16,921 bases of DNA. It comes from SZUA-430 sp044375275 (GTDB lineage: Bacteria > Pseudomonadota > Alphaproteobacteria > Micropepsales > Micropepsaceae). Positions within the stretch are counted from its first letter, which is position 1; each line of letters begins with the position of its first letter. Both the position numbers and the translations under genes were made by a program. Positions 1 through 6,914 of the stretch are shown here, one piece after another. A model generated the notes under the pieces. It was not told where the DNA came from, made no database searches, and was given only the letters and a program-made list of their open reading frames with translations. Where the stretch lies: contig JBILMZ010000058.1 of assembly GCA_044375275.1 (NCBI GenBank), forward strand, positions 1 through 16,921, read 5' to 3'.

Positions 1-1
1 C

Positions 2-196
2 TTTGCGATGACGCCCGGATCGTCCGTCAGCGGCATGTACTTCAGCCACCCGGAGTCGGTCTATTTCGGCGTGGGGCGCATCGAGCGTGACCAGGTTGAG
101 GACTATGCGAAGCGCAAGGGGATGAGTCTCGCTGAAATGGAGCGCTGGCTGGCGCCGATCCTCGCTTATGTGCCGGGGAGTGCGGCGGCGGCGTAG
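2..196 (+). CDS. metH: Cobalamin-dependent methionine synthase, C-terminal end (partial)
   Basis: This is the last 64 codons of a gene that begins outside the window; the frame is open from position 2 to the TAG ending at 196. MetH transfers a methyl group from methyltetrahydrofolate through cobalamin to homocysteine, making methionine in the cytoplasm. The visible part matches the end of the S-adenosylmethionine-binding reactivation domain: an A-M-T-P stretch, then VSGMYFSHPES, YFGVG, the DQVEDYA segment, a K-G-M-S-L-A-E turn and the closing ERWLAPILAY. These are the hallmark final residues of MetH proteins as I know the family. The catalytic homocysteine, folate and B12 domains cannot be seen. 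The internal ATG at 8 is not a real start. The only doubt is whether the chain is full-length MetH or a split protein carrying just the activation domain. Confidence 0.93.
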   Translation, partial: FAMTPGSSVSGMYFSHPESVYFGVGRIERDQVEDYAKRKGMSLAEMERWLAPILAYVPGSAAAA

Positions 197-209
197 AGAA
201 GGGGTTCAC

Positions 210-239
210 GCGAAGGCGCGAATGGAGCGAAAGCGCGAA
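210..239. repeat. Short GCGAA iteration after metH
   Basis: GCGAA occurs four times, at 210-214, 218-222, 227-231 and 235-239, a spacing of 8-9 bases. It begins 13 bases after the metH stop codon. The run has no open frame of note and no clear hairpin followed by T residues, so I do not call it a terminator. It resembles low-complexity CGCGAAG-rich spacer repeats that I recall from other GC-rich proteobacteria, but that is memory and not a search. Confidence 0.5.
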
Positions 240-268
240 GTGGTCTCCTGCAAGCTTTCGCCATACCT

Positions 269-437
269 GTCATCCCGGCCGTTACACGAACTCAACCGCG
301 CAAGCGGTTGATTGTGAGCGTTAGAGCCGGGACCCAGGGCGACAGCTCAAGCGTCAGCAACCGTCATCACTAGGTCCCGGGTCTAACACTCGCGACCGGC
401 TGCCTCGCAGCCGGGCTCGTGTAACGCCCGGGATGAC
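269..437. repeat. 169-bp palindromic intergenic element with cloverleaf-like fold
   Basis: The element is nearly symmetric. Outer arms 269-289 and 417-437 are inverted copies, matching at 20 of 21 positions. Inside them lies a perfect hairpin with an 8-bp stem and GCAA loop (292-299 with 304-311). A second, imperfect stem pairs 316-337 with 370-391. Another perfect hairpin has an 8-bp stem and CTC loop (396-403 with 407-414). The centre, 338-369, is unpaired. The shape is therefore an outer stem, two side hairpins and a long central arm. The sequence (TCATCCCGG ... CCCGGGATGA ends) looks like a dispersed REP- or MITE-like repeat, and it encodes nothing plausible. No target-site duplication is obvious at the edges. 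It sits between metH and the dehydrogenase and fills most of the 301-base gap; I see no clear promoter for the dehydrogenase here. Confidence 0.8.
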
Positions 438-497
438 CGTGGGAGACAGGGGGGCTTGGAGTGATTATGTTCCAGGCCGGATCGGGAGAGCAGAATC

Positions 498-1364
498 ATG
501 GCTGATGTGCAGAAAACGGTTGTTGTCACGGGCGTGTCCACCGGCATTGGGTGGGGCGCTGCGAAGGTGCTCACACATGCCGGGTTCCGCGTGTTCGGGA
601 GCGTCCGCAAGGAGGCTGATGGCAAGCGGCTTCAGGCCGAGCTTGGCGCGAACTTCGTTCCGCTGCTCTTTGATGTCACCGACGAGGCGGCGGTGCGTGC
701 CGCCGTCGGGCAGGTGCGCGCGGCGCTGAATGGGCAGAAGCTCTTCGGGCTCGTCAACAATGCGGGCATCTCGGTCGTCGGGCCGTTACTCTATCTTCCT
801 GTCGAGGACTTCCAGAAGCAGCTTGAGGTCAACCTGACGGGGCTCATCATCGCGACCCAGGCTTTCGCTCCGCTGCTGGGCGTGGATGAAAGTCTTGCCG
901 GTGCGCCGGGGCGCATCGTCAACATCTCGTCGATTGGCGGTACCAGCGCGACGCCGATGATCTCGGCCTACAACACGTCGAAGTTTGGGGTGGAGGGTCT
1001 CTCGGAAGGGCTGCGGCGCGAACTCATGCTCTTTGGCATCGATGTCATCGTCATCGCGCCGGGTGCCGTTGCCACGGCCATCTGGGAGAAGGGGGAGCAG
1101 GTGGACACGACCCGCTACTCCAATACCCCCTATGCCAAGGCCATCGACCGCGTGAAGCAGTTCGCGAGCGAGCAGGCGAAGAAGGGGTTGCCGCCGGAGC
1201 GGCTGGGTGAGCTCATCCGGCACGCGCTGACGACGTCAAAGCCCAAGGTCCGCTATGTGCTGACGCCGGAGCCCTTCCTGCACTGGCTGCTGAATACGCT
1301 GCCCAAGAGGCGGGTGGACCGCATGATTGCCGGGCGGCTGGGGCTGTTGCCGCGCAAGGATTGA
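498..1364 (+). CDS. Short-chain dehydrogenase/reductase (classical SDR)
   Basis: A 288-residue NAD(P)-dependent oxidoreductase with a Rossmann fold, probably cytoplasmic. The cofactor motif TGVSTGIG is at residues 11-18, NNAG at 87-90, the structural Asn at about 112 (VNLTG), a catalytic Ser at 144-145 (NISS), and the Tyr-Lys pair at Tyr158 and Lys162 (YNTSK). The arrangement is that of classical SDRs of about 250-300 residues. The C-terminal extension, ending in RMIAGRLGLLPRKD and containing RYVLTPEPFLHWLLNTLP, is like that of the retinol or 17-beta-hydroxysteroid dehydrogenase-like branch, but the substrate cannot be read from sequence. The ATG at 498 follows a GGGAGAG ribosome-binding site (484-490) at 7 bases. 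A hairpin 24 bases past the stop probably ends the transcript. It is flanked by a palindromic repeat and an oppositely oriented mini-gene, so it is likely monocistronic. Confidence 0.93.
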   Translation: MADVQKTVVVTGVSTGIGWGAAKVLTHAGFRVFGSVRKEADGKRLQAELGANFVPLLFDVTDEAAVRAAVGQVRAALNGQKLFGLVNNAGISVVGPLLYLPVEDFQKQLEVNLTGLIIATQAFAPLLGVDESLAGAPGRIVNISSIGGTSATPMISAYNTSKFGVEGLSEGLRRELMLFGIDVIVIAPGAVATAIWEKGEQVDTTRYSNTPYAKAIDRVKQFASEQAKKGLPPERLGELIRHALTTSKPKVRYVLTPEPFLHWLLNTLPKRRVDRMIAGRLGLLPRKD

Positions 1365-1383
1365 TACCCGACGCCGATCATGG

Positions 1384-1416
1384 AAAAGGGGCCAGAACTT
1401 GAGTTCCGGCCCCCTT
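1384..1416 (-). terminator. Hairpin terminator, probably bidirectional
   Basis: The stem pairs 1388-1398 with 1403-1413 (one A-C mismatch at 1394/1407) around a TTGA loop. Read on the minus strand, the GGCCCC arm is followed by TTTT (complement of 1384-1387), which is a classical intrinsic terminator for the microprotein gene ending at 1444. Read on the plus strand it lies 24 bases after the dehydrogenase stop and is preceded by AAAA but followed only by CCTTAC, so it is weaker in that direction. Confidence 0.7.
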
Positions 1417-1443
1417 ACAAATCCCCTGTCTAACTGCGCCTGG

Positions 1444-1521
1444 CTAGATGATCCCGATTACGATCGCGCCAAGGAACGCAAACACCACCCCCGTTGTGAT
1501 CATGCTGAGCTGTTCTCTCAC
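1444..1521 (-). CDS. Putative 25-residue single-pass membrane microprotein
   Basis: No family is recognised. The frame reads GTG (1521-1519), then R-E-Q-L-S-M, then the hydrophobic run ITTGVVFAFLGAIVIGII to the stop at 1444. The run is 18 residues with no charge and three glycines, enough for one membrane pass with a short charged N-terminus. I chose the GTG because a perfect AGGAGG (complement of 1527-1532) lies exactly 5 bases before it. An ATG 27 bases upstream (1548) gives a 34-residue version but has only a weak ribosome-binding site. An ATG at residue 7 would give 19 residues. A sigma-70-like promoter (1550-1578) and a hairpin terminator with TTTT (1384-1413) bracket the frame, predicting a transcript of about 160 bases. 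The function is unknown; it could be a small membrane-complex subunit, a stress microprotein or a type I toxin-like peptide. No antisense RNA was identified. Confidence 0.55.
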   Translation of the reverse strand: MREQLSMITTGVVFAFLGAIVIGII

Positions 1522-1549
1522 GAGCGCCTCCTGCGTTAAGGGTGCCATG

Positions 1550-1578
1550 ATTATGCCGCAATTTGTCGCAGACCCCAA
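1550..1578 (-). promoter_or_regulatory. Predicted promoter of the microprotein gene
   Basis: On the minus strand TTGGGG (1578-1573) and CATAAT (1555-1550) are separated by exactly 17 bases. Transcription would start near 1543, about 11 bases before the AGGAGG at 1532-1527. The -10 match is good and the -35 moderate. The geometry with ribosome-binding site, start codon and terminator is what makes the call believable. Confidence 0.45.
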
Positions 1579-1669
1579 CCAGATTCGATACGGCACTGCA
1601 GCAAATTTCTGCGTGCATCTTATCAAGCCATTGATTCAAAAAAATCTTTTTGGAAAATTTTTGGTAAAT

Positions 1670-1687
1670 GCCGGCGCTGGCGCCGGC
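1670..1687. repeat. GC-rich perfect palindrome next to an AT-rich tract
   Basis: Positions 1670-1687 form a self-complementary hairpin (GCCGGCG stem, 4-base loop). On the minus strand it is followed by ATTTACC and then T- and A-rich sequence across 1630-1665, an unusual AT-rich patch in this GC-rich genome. It lies about 100 bases past the stop of the minus-strand unknown gene. It may terminate the oxoprolinase operon, but there is no immediate T run, so this is an imperfect terminator candidate. Confidence 0.35.
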
Positions 1688-1725
1688 CTCACAACCTGCA
1701 GGTAAGGTTTCCTGTTTGCCTTGCG

Positions 1726-1762
1726 CCGCCAGCAGGCGTGCGGCCTGCGCTTCGGCTGGCGG
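1726..1762. repeat. Branched inverted repeat downstream of the unknown gene
   Basis: CCGCCAGC (1726-1733) is an exact inverted copy of GCTGGCGG (1755-1762). Inside, GCAGG (1732-1736) can pair with CCTGC (1744-1748) as an alternative stem. It starts 24 bases past the stop codon of the minus-strand gene ending at 1786. It has no T run, so it may be an mRNA 3'-end stabiliser or part of a weak terminator region together with the palindrome at 1670-1687. Confidence 0.4.
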
Positions 1763-1785
1763 TATGGTTAAGGGCTGCCCAGCCG

Positions 1786-2478
1786 TCAGTAATGCAGCTT
1801 CATGGGAAGCCGCTTTTCGAGCGCCATGCGGCACGCCTCATGGAACATGGCAAAGCCGAATTTGGCCTGGGTGTCGAAGCTGACGTCTTCATTGAGTTCG
1901 TACTTCAACCAGCTGAAGATTTCTTCGGGCGAGGCCTTCCAGTTGGCTTCGTTCAGCTGCTGCAGCGCCGTCCAGAGCATGTCCACGGATCCTGCGCGGA
2001 TCGGCTGGCCGGACGGGTCCTTCATGCCGATGCCGAACTGGAAATTGCAGGGCATCCAGAGGCTGCAGTTGATGATCTCCCAGATGGCGTTGTTTCCGGG
2101 TTCACGGGTCAGGATCTCGATGGCGGGATCCTTGTTCCAGGTCCTCTGGTACGCGGTGGGGCGCGGCAAGTGTCCTGTCACCGTATATGCAGCGAGCATG
2201 ACGAGGCCGCCGTAACCCTGGAAACCGATCTCGGCGACCTTGAAGTCCGGGCTCATGCCTTCGCGCCAGGCGAGCGGTTCGGTGAGGTGCTCCTTCAGTT
2301 TCAGCGAGGCCTTCTCGAGCCATCCGTCGATGATCCCCTGGAGTTCGACGGGGTCGTTCACGCTGTGCGGGCTGCGGTCACCGGTGAAGGGCGTCAGCTT
2401 GCCGGCGCGCGTGTTTGCGTTCTGCCATTGCTCCGAATAGTAGCGGGTCAGGGTGCCGACATAGAGTTCGATTAACAT
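1786..2478 (-). CDS. Conserved-looking protein of unknown function, coupled to the oxoprolinase gene
   Basis: A 230-residue soluble protein that I do not recognise by function. It opens with M-L-I-E-L-Y-V-G-T-L-T-R-Y-Y, a beginning I recall from uncharacterised bacterial proteins (memory only). It has no signal peptide and no membrane segment, and it is rich in tryptophan (about nine), with acidic and basic helices and several W-containing motifs such as IDGWLEK, SWLKYEL and NEANWKA. No catalytic motif stands out. The ATG at 2478 overlaps the TGA of the upstream oxoprolinase by one base (TGATG), so translation is probably coupled. A TTG one codon earlier (2481) is possible but less likely. 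The coupling suggests a product that works with, or is needed at the same time as, the oxoprolinase, though it could be a chance neighbour. The coding assignment is confident and the function is unknown. Confidence 0.82.
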   Translation of the reverse strand: MLIELYVGTLTRYYSEQWQNANTRAGKLTPFTGDRSPHSVNDPVELQGIIDGWLEKASLKLKEHLTEPLAWREGMSPDFKVAEIGFQGYGGLVMLAAYTVTGHLPRPTAYQRTWNKDPAIEILTREPGNNAIWEIINCSLWMPCNFQFGIGMKDPSGQPIRAGSVDMLWTALQQLNEANWKASPEEIFSWLKYELNEDVSFDTQAKFGFAMFHEACRMALEKRLPMKLHY

Positions 2479-5400
2479 CAATGACCTTGTGCGCTTACCT
2501 TGGTGCCGTAGCCTCCGCCGCCGGGCGTTTCAACGACAAATGCGTCTCCGGGTGAGACGCGAACCATAGCGCATCCCCCGAGTTCTTCAACCTGTCCGTT
2601 GGCGCGCCTGACTGAGTTGCGTCCCGGCTTGCCGGCTTCGCCGCCCGCTATGCCGAACGGCAGCGTAATGCGACGCGTAGAGAGCATTCCGGCGTCCATG
2701 GCCTCGCGGAACTCGATCTCGCGGACAACACCATCGCCGCCTGCAAAGGCGCCGTCGCCGCCGGAATGCGCGCGAATCATGAAGCGCCGGAGCAGTACCG
2801 GATACCGGAACTCGAGCACTTCGGGGTCCGTCAATCTGGAGTTGGTCATGTGGGTATGCACCGCACTGGCGCCATTGAAGCCAGGACCGGCACCGGCGCC
2901 GCCGCAGATGGTCTCGTAATACTGGTGGCGCTCGTTGCCGAAGGTGAAGTTGTTCATCGTGCCCTGTGAAGCCGCCATGATGCCGAGGGCTCCAAACAAG
3001 GCATCCGTGACGGCCTGGCTGGTTTCGACATTTCCCGCGACGACGGCTGCGGGATAGACCGGGTTCAGCATGGATCCTTCCGGCGCCATGATCTTCAGCG
3101 GGCGGAGGCAGCCTGCGTTCAACGGAATGTCCGAGTCGATCAGGCACCTGAACACGTAGAGCACGGCGGCCGTCGTCACGGCACGCGGGGCATTGAAGTT
3201 GGTGGGGCGCTGGGCGCTGGTGCCAGTGAAGTCGATCGTCGCCGCCCGCTGCGCGCGGTCAATGGTGACTTGCACGCAAATGCGCGCGCCGTCGTCCATC
3301 TCGTGGGTGAAGGCGCCATTGCTGAGGCTGCTGATGGCCTGGCGGACCTGCTCCTCGGCATTGTCCTGCACGAAGCCCATATAGGCCATGACGGCCGGGC
3401 GACCTTTCTCCTGGCACAGGCGCTGCAGTTCGTGTGCGCCTTTCAGGCATGCGGCGATCTGGGCCTTCAGGTCGGCGATGTTCTGCGTCGGATTGCGGGC
3501 GGGCAGGGCTGCCTGCGTGAGGATCTTGCGGACACGCGCTTCGTCGAAGCGCGCCTCAGCCATGATGCGGTCGCCATTGAAGAGAACTCCCTCCTCATCG
3601 ACGCTGGTCGAGTTTGGTGGCATGGATCCAGGCGTGATGCCGCCGACATCGGCGTGATGGCCGCGTGCTGCCGTGTAGAACGAAGGCCTGCTGTCGCCCT
3701 CGAGATAAACCGGCAGGACGACCGTGATGTCCGGCAGGTGGGTGCCGCCTGCGTAGGGCGCGTTCACGGCGTAGGCGTCGCCGGGCGCGATCGTGTTGCG
3801 GTGGCGGTCAAGGATGGCCCTGACGCTTTCGCCCATCGAGCCCAGGTGTACGGGCATGTGCGGGGCATTGGCGATCAGGTTGCCGTCACTGTCGAAGATG
3901 GCGCAGGAGAAGTCGAGGCGCTCCTTGATGTTCACCGATGAGGCGGTCTTCTCGAGCGTGGTTCCCATCTGCTCGGCGATGGACATGAAGAGCGCATTGT
4001 AGATCTCGAGGCGCACGGGGTCAGCCTGCGCGGTCGTGTCGAGGATGGTCGCGCGCGACGCGGTTGCGCTCATGACTATGTTTCCATCGCGCCTGAACTC
4101 TGCCTGCCAATGCGGGTCGATGACGATGGTTGAGTTCGGCTCCACGATGATGGCTGGCCCCCTGATGACGTCACCCGGGTCGAGGCTGGCACGATCATAG
4201 ACTGGCGCCGCATGGCTTTGGCCGTGCGAGAACAGCTTCACGCTGCTGACCGGCTTAAGCGGGGCGCCATTGCGGTCGGCGGCATGGAGCTGGAGGTCGG
4301 GCAGGGCTGACACGCCGGTTGATTCGACGGATACGGATTCGACAATGAGCTCGCGTCCCTGGTCCCAGAATCCAAAGCGGGCTTCGTGCGCTGTGCGGAA
4401 ACGCTCCTGAAGCTCGGCCATGGTCCCGAAACTGATGGCGAGGGCCGTGTCCGTCCCTCGATAACGCATGTGTGCGGAAGTCGTCACGTCGATGCGCTCG
4501 AAGCTGCCCTGGGCTTCGACGTCCTTCCGGCATCCGGTACTCATGTGCTGCAGATCGCTGGCGAGGGCCGTGCAGAGCTCCGATGACAGGCTGGCCTCAA
4601 CGGCTTTCTCGCGGCGTGCCTGTACCTGTGCGAGGCCCATGCCGAATGCCGAGAGGATGCCGGCATAAGGGTGGATCATGATGGTGCGCATGCCGAGTGC
4701 GTCGGCGACGCGGCAGGCGAGTTGGGCGCCAGCGCCGCCGAAGCACTGCAGCGCGTAGAGCGACACGTCTGCGCCTTCGGCGATCGAGATCTTCTTGATC
4801 GCTTCCGCCATGTTGGCGACGGCGATGTCGAGATAGCCGTCCGCGGTTTCCTCGGGTGACTTGCCCAGTCTCGCGGCCAGGTCTGCGAACTTGCTGCGCA
4901 CGGTGTCAGCATCGAGTGCCTGGTTTGCGCCGGGGCCAAAGACCTTCGGGAAGAAGTCCGGCTGGACGCGGCCGACAAGCAGGTTGGCATCGGTCACGGT
5001 CAGCGGGCCGCCACGGCGGTAGCATGCGGGGCCCGGGTTCGCGCCTGCGCTTTCGGGTCCAACCCGCATGCGTGCATTCTCATGGAACAGGATCGAACCG
5101 CCGCCGGCGGCGACCGTGTGAACGGACAGCATCGGTGCCCGGATCCTGATGCCGCTGAACTCGCTCTCGAAGCTGCGCGCATACACGCCGTCAAATCGGG
5201 ACACGTCCGTGGACGTCCCGCCCATGTCGAAGCCGATGACCTTGTCAAAGCCTGCGAGCTTCGCCGTTTCCGCCATGCCGATCACGCCGCCGGCTGGTCC
5301 CGACAGCAGGGCATCCTTGCCGGAGAAGTGATCCGCGGTGGCCAGCGCTCCGCTTGAACGCATGAAGCGCAGCTTGGTGCGCGCGATTTCGTCACCCAGC

Positions 5401-6092
5401 GGGCCTGAGACCTGGCGGACATATTTCCGCAATACCGGGGACAGGTAGGCATCGGCCACCGTCGTGTGGCCGCGGCTGACGAATTTCATCAGCGGGCTGA
5501 TTTCGTGGCTGACGGATACCTGCGCAAAGCCCAGCCTGCGGGCGATGGCTCCTGCCTTGCGTTCGTGCTCGGAATAGCGATAGCCGTGCATGAACACGAT
5601 GGCGCAGGCATCGAACCCGTTGGCGCGTGCCTCGCGCAATGCGGCTTCGGCCTGGGCTTCATCCAGCGGGACCAGGACCCGCCCCTCGGCATCCAGCCTT
5701 TCGTCGATCTCGATGACGTGGTCGTACAAGGGCGGGGTCAGGCGGATCTGCTTCACGAACAGTTTCGGGCGGTGCTGGTAGCCGATCTGCAGCTGGTCCC
5801 GCAGGCCCCGGGTGGTCACCAGCAGGGTGCGCGCGCCCTTGCGCTCGAGCAGAGCGTTCGTGGCCACGGTCGTTCCCATGTGGATTTCGCGGATCTGGGC
5901 GGCGGGCCAAGGATCGCCTTGCTTCACACCCAGAACCCGCCGTATTCCTTCGAGCGCAGCGTCGTCATACTGCTCCGGACACTCCGACAGGAGCTTCTGC
6001 GTCGAAGGCTTGCCGTCCGGGCTGATGGCGACGATGTCGGTGAACGTACCGCCGCGGTCGATCCAGATGTGCCAGCCCGGTGTGCTTGTCAT
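2478..6092 (-). CDS. 5-oxoprolinase (ATP-hydrolysing), fused hydantoinase A and B type
   Basis: A 1204-residue cytoplasmic enzyme expected to open 5-oxo-L-proline to glutamate at the cost of ATP, as in glutathione and pyroglutamate salvage. The N-terminal half is HyuA-like. It has the phosphate motif DRGGTFTD at residues 12-19, the segment HMGTTVATNALLERKG at about 71-86 and the second actin-fold phosphate motif FDMGGTSTD at 288-296. The HyuB-like half begins near residue 691 (DPVRLEIYNALF) and runs through MPVHLGSM to the glycine-rich end ETPGGGGYGT. This fused order and length match the OPLAH class. Separate hyuA and hyuB genes are typical of hydantoinases, acetophenone carboxylases and similar enzymes, so another lactam or hydantoin substrate remains possible. 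I chose the ATG at 6092; a TTG at 6104 would add four residues. It diverges from the djlA-like gene with only 51 bases between start codons. Confidence 0.92.
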   Translation of the reverse strand: MTSTPGWHIWIDRGGTFTDIVAISPDGKPSTQKLLSECPEQYDDAALEGIRRVLGVKQGDPWPAAQIREIHMGTTVATNALLERKGARTLLVTTRGLRDQLQIGYQHRPKLFVKQIRLTPPLYDHVIEIDERLDAEGRVLVPLDEAQAEAALREARANGFDACAIVFMHGYRYSEHERKAGAIARRLGFAQVSVSHEISPLMKFVSRGHTTVADAYLSPVLRKYVRQVSGPLGDEIARTKLRFMRSSGALATADHFSGKDALLSGPAGGVIGMAETAKLAGFDKVIGFDMGGTSTDVSRFDGVYARSFESEFSGIRIRAPMLSVHTVAAGGGSILFHENARMRVGPESAGANPGPACYRRGGPLTVTDANLLVGRVQPDFFPKVFGPGANQALDADTVRSKFADLAARLGKSPEETADGYLDIAVANMAEAIKKISIAEGADVSLYALQCFGGAGAQLACRVADALGMRTIMIHPYAGILSAFGMGLAQVQARREKAVEASLSSELCTALASDLQHMSTGCRKDVEAQGSFERIDVTTSAHMRYRGTDTALAISFGTMAELQERFRTAHEARFGFWDQGRELIVESVSVESTGVSALPDLQLHAADRNGAPLKPVSSVKLFSHGQSHAAPVYDRASLDPGDVIRGPAIIVEPNSTIVIDPHWQAEFRRDGNIVMSATASRATILDTTAQADPVRLEIYNALFMSIAEQMGTTLEKTASSVNIKERLDFSCAIFDSDGNLIANAPHMPVHLGSMGESVRAILDRHRNTIAPGDAYAVNAPYAGGTHLPDITVVLPVYLEGDSRPSFYTAARGHHADVGGITPGSMPPNSTSVDEEGVLFNGDRIMAEARFDEARVRKILTQAALPARNPTQNIADLKAQIAACLKGAHELQRLCQEKGRPAVMAYMGFVQDNAEEQVRQAISSLSNGAFTHEMDDGARICVQVTIDRAQRAATIDFTGTSAQRPTNFNAPRAVTTAAVLYVFRCLIDSDIPLNAGCLRPLKIMAPEGSMLNPVYPAAVVAGNVETSQAVTDALFGALGIMAASQGTMNNFTFGNERHQYYETICGGAGAGPGFNGASAVHTHMTNSRLTDPEVLEFRYPVLLRRFMIRAHSGGDGAFAGGDGVVREIEFREAMDAGMLSTRRITLPFGIAGGEAGKPGRNSVRRANGQVEELGGCAMVRVSPGDAFVVETPGGGGYGTKVSAQGH

Positions 6093-6143
6093 CGTATTGC
6101 CCAAATCGCCTAGGTAATCAGGTCAGGACAGGACGGAGCATAT

Positions 6144-6914
6144 ATGTCGATTTGGGGCAAGATTGCCGGGGCTGCAGCGGGTTGGGCGATCGGTGGTCCG
6201 ATTGGTGCCCTTCTGGGCGTTGTTGCCGGGCATGCTTTGGTTGATCGTGGGGGCTCCCGGACACCGGTGGCTTACAAGGACCGCGACGAGCAGGCCCAGG
6301 GTGCCGGCCACGGCCGCGAGCAGGATGAGGTTGCCTTCACCATCGGCGTGATCGCGCTGGCAGCAAAACTGGCCAAGGCTGACGGCAGCGTTTCGCGTGA
6401 CGAGATCGATGCGTTCAAGCGCGTGTTTCCGGTGCCGCGCGAGGAAGAAGCCAATGTCGGTCACCTGTTCAACCTGGCCAAGCAGGATGTCGCCGGCTTT
6501 GACTCCTATGCGAAGCAGCTTGCCTCGCTCTTCCGCTCCCGTCCGGGCGTGCTCGAGGATCTTCTCGACAGTCTTTTCATGATCGCCAAGGCCGATGGCA
6601 GCCTCCATCCGGGCGAAACGGAGTTCCTCAGGAACGTCGCCGACATCTTCGGGTTCTCGTCCAGCCAGTTCGAGCGCATCCGCGCGTCGCATTTCGGGCC
6701 TGACCGGGAAGACCCGTATGTGATCCTTGGTCTGAGCCGGACCGCGAGCAATGAGGACATCAAGCGCGAGTATCACCGGCTGATGAAGGAAAATCATCCC
6801 GACAGCCTCATGGCCCGCGGCGTTCCGGCCGAGTTCGTGCGTTTGGCCACCGAGAAGGTCGCGGCCATCAACGGCGCCTATGACAAGATCAAGAAGGAGC
6901 GCGAGCTCAATTGA
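6144..6914 (+). CDS. djlA: DjlA-type membrane-anchored J-domain co-chaperone with TerB domain
   Basis: A 256-residue protein in the order expected for DjlA. The N-terminus (about 5-33) is a glycine- and alanine-rich hydrophobic segment (GAAAGWAIGGPIGALLGVVAG) that probably anchors it to the inner membrane. A TerB-like helical domain covers about 62-182, with two related helix-loop signatures, AKADGSVSRDE near 77 and AKADGSLHPGE near 148. The J-domain covers 190-254, starting DPYVILGL and carrying the essential HPD at 218-220. J-proteins stimulate the ATPase of DnaK. The ATG at 6144 follows AGGACGGAG (about 6130-6138). The stop at 6914 overlaps the TTG start of the next gene. The whole protein is shorter than E. 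coli DjlA but complete. Its exact client is unknown; the enterobacterial DjlA has been linked to envelope stress. Confidence 0.88.
   Translation: MSIWGKIAGAAAGWAIGGPIGALLGVVAGHALVDRGGSRTPVAYKDRDEQAQGAGHGREQDEVAFTIGVIALAAKLAKADGSVSRDEIDAFKRVFPVPREEEANVGHLFNLAKQDVAGFDSYAKQLASLFRSRPGVLEDLLDSLFMIAKADGSLHPGETEFLRNVADIFGFSSSQFERIRASHFGPDREDPYVILGLSRTASNEDIKREYHRLMKENHPDSLMARGVPAEFVRLATEKVAAINGAYDKIKKERELN

Noticed and set aside
1430..1834. 134-codon minus-strand frame spanning the gap after the unknown gene
   Set aside because: It runs through two inverted repeats, an AT-rich tract and the predicted promoter and overlaps the microprotein gene in another frame; no motif or good start supports it.
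1738..2475. 245-codon plus-strand frame over the unknown minus-strand gene
   Set aside because: The minus-strand frame is coupled by TGATG to the oxoprolinase and gives a balanced protein; the plus-strand frame begins in non-coding hairpin sequence and has no family resemblance.
6092..6104. TTG at 6104 as oxoprolinase start
   Set aside because: The ATG four codons downstream gives the usual short lead before DRGGTFTD; the TTG has no clearly better ribosome-binding site, though it cannot be excluded.
5466..6113. 215-codon plus-strand frame antisense to the oxoprolinase N-terminus
   Set aside because: It covers the region encoding DRGGTFTD and other conserved oxoprolinase motifs on the minus strand, so it is a shadow.
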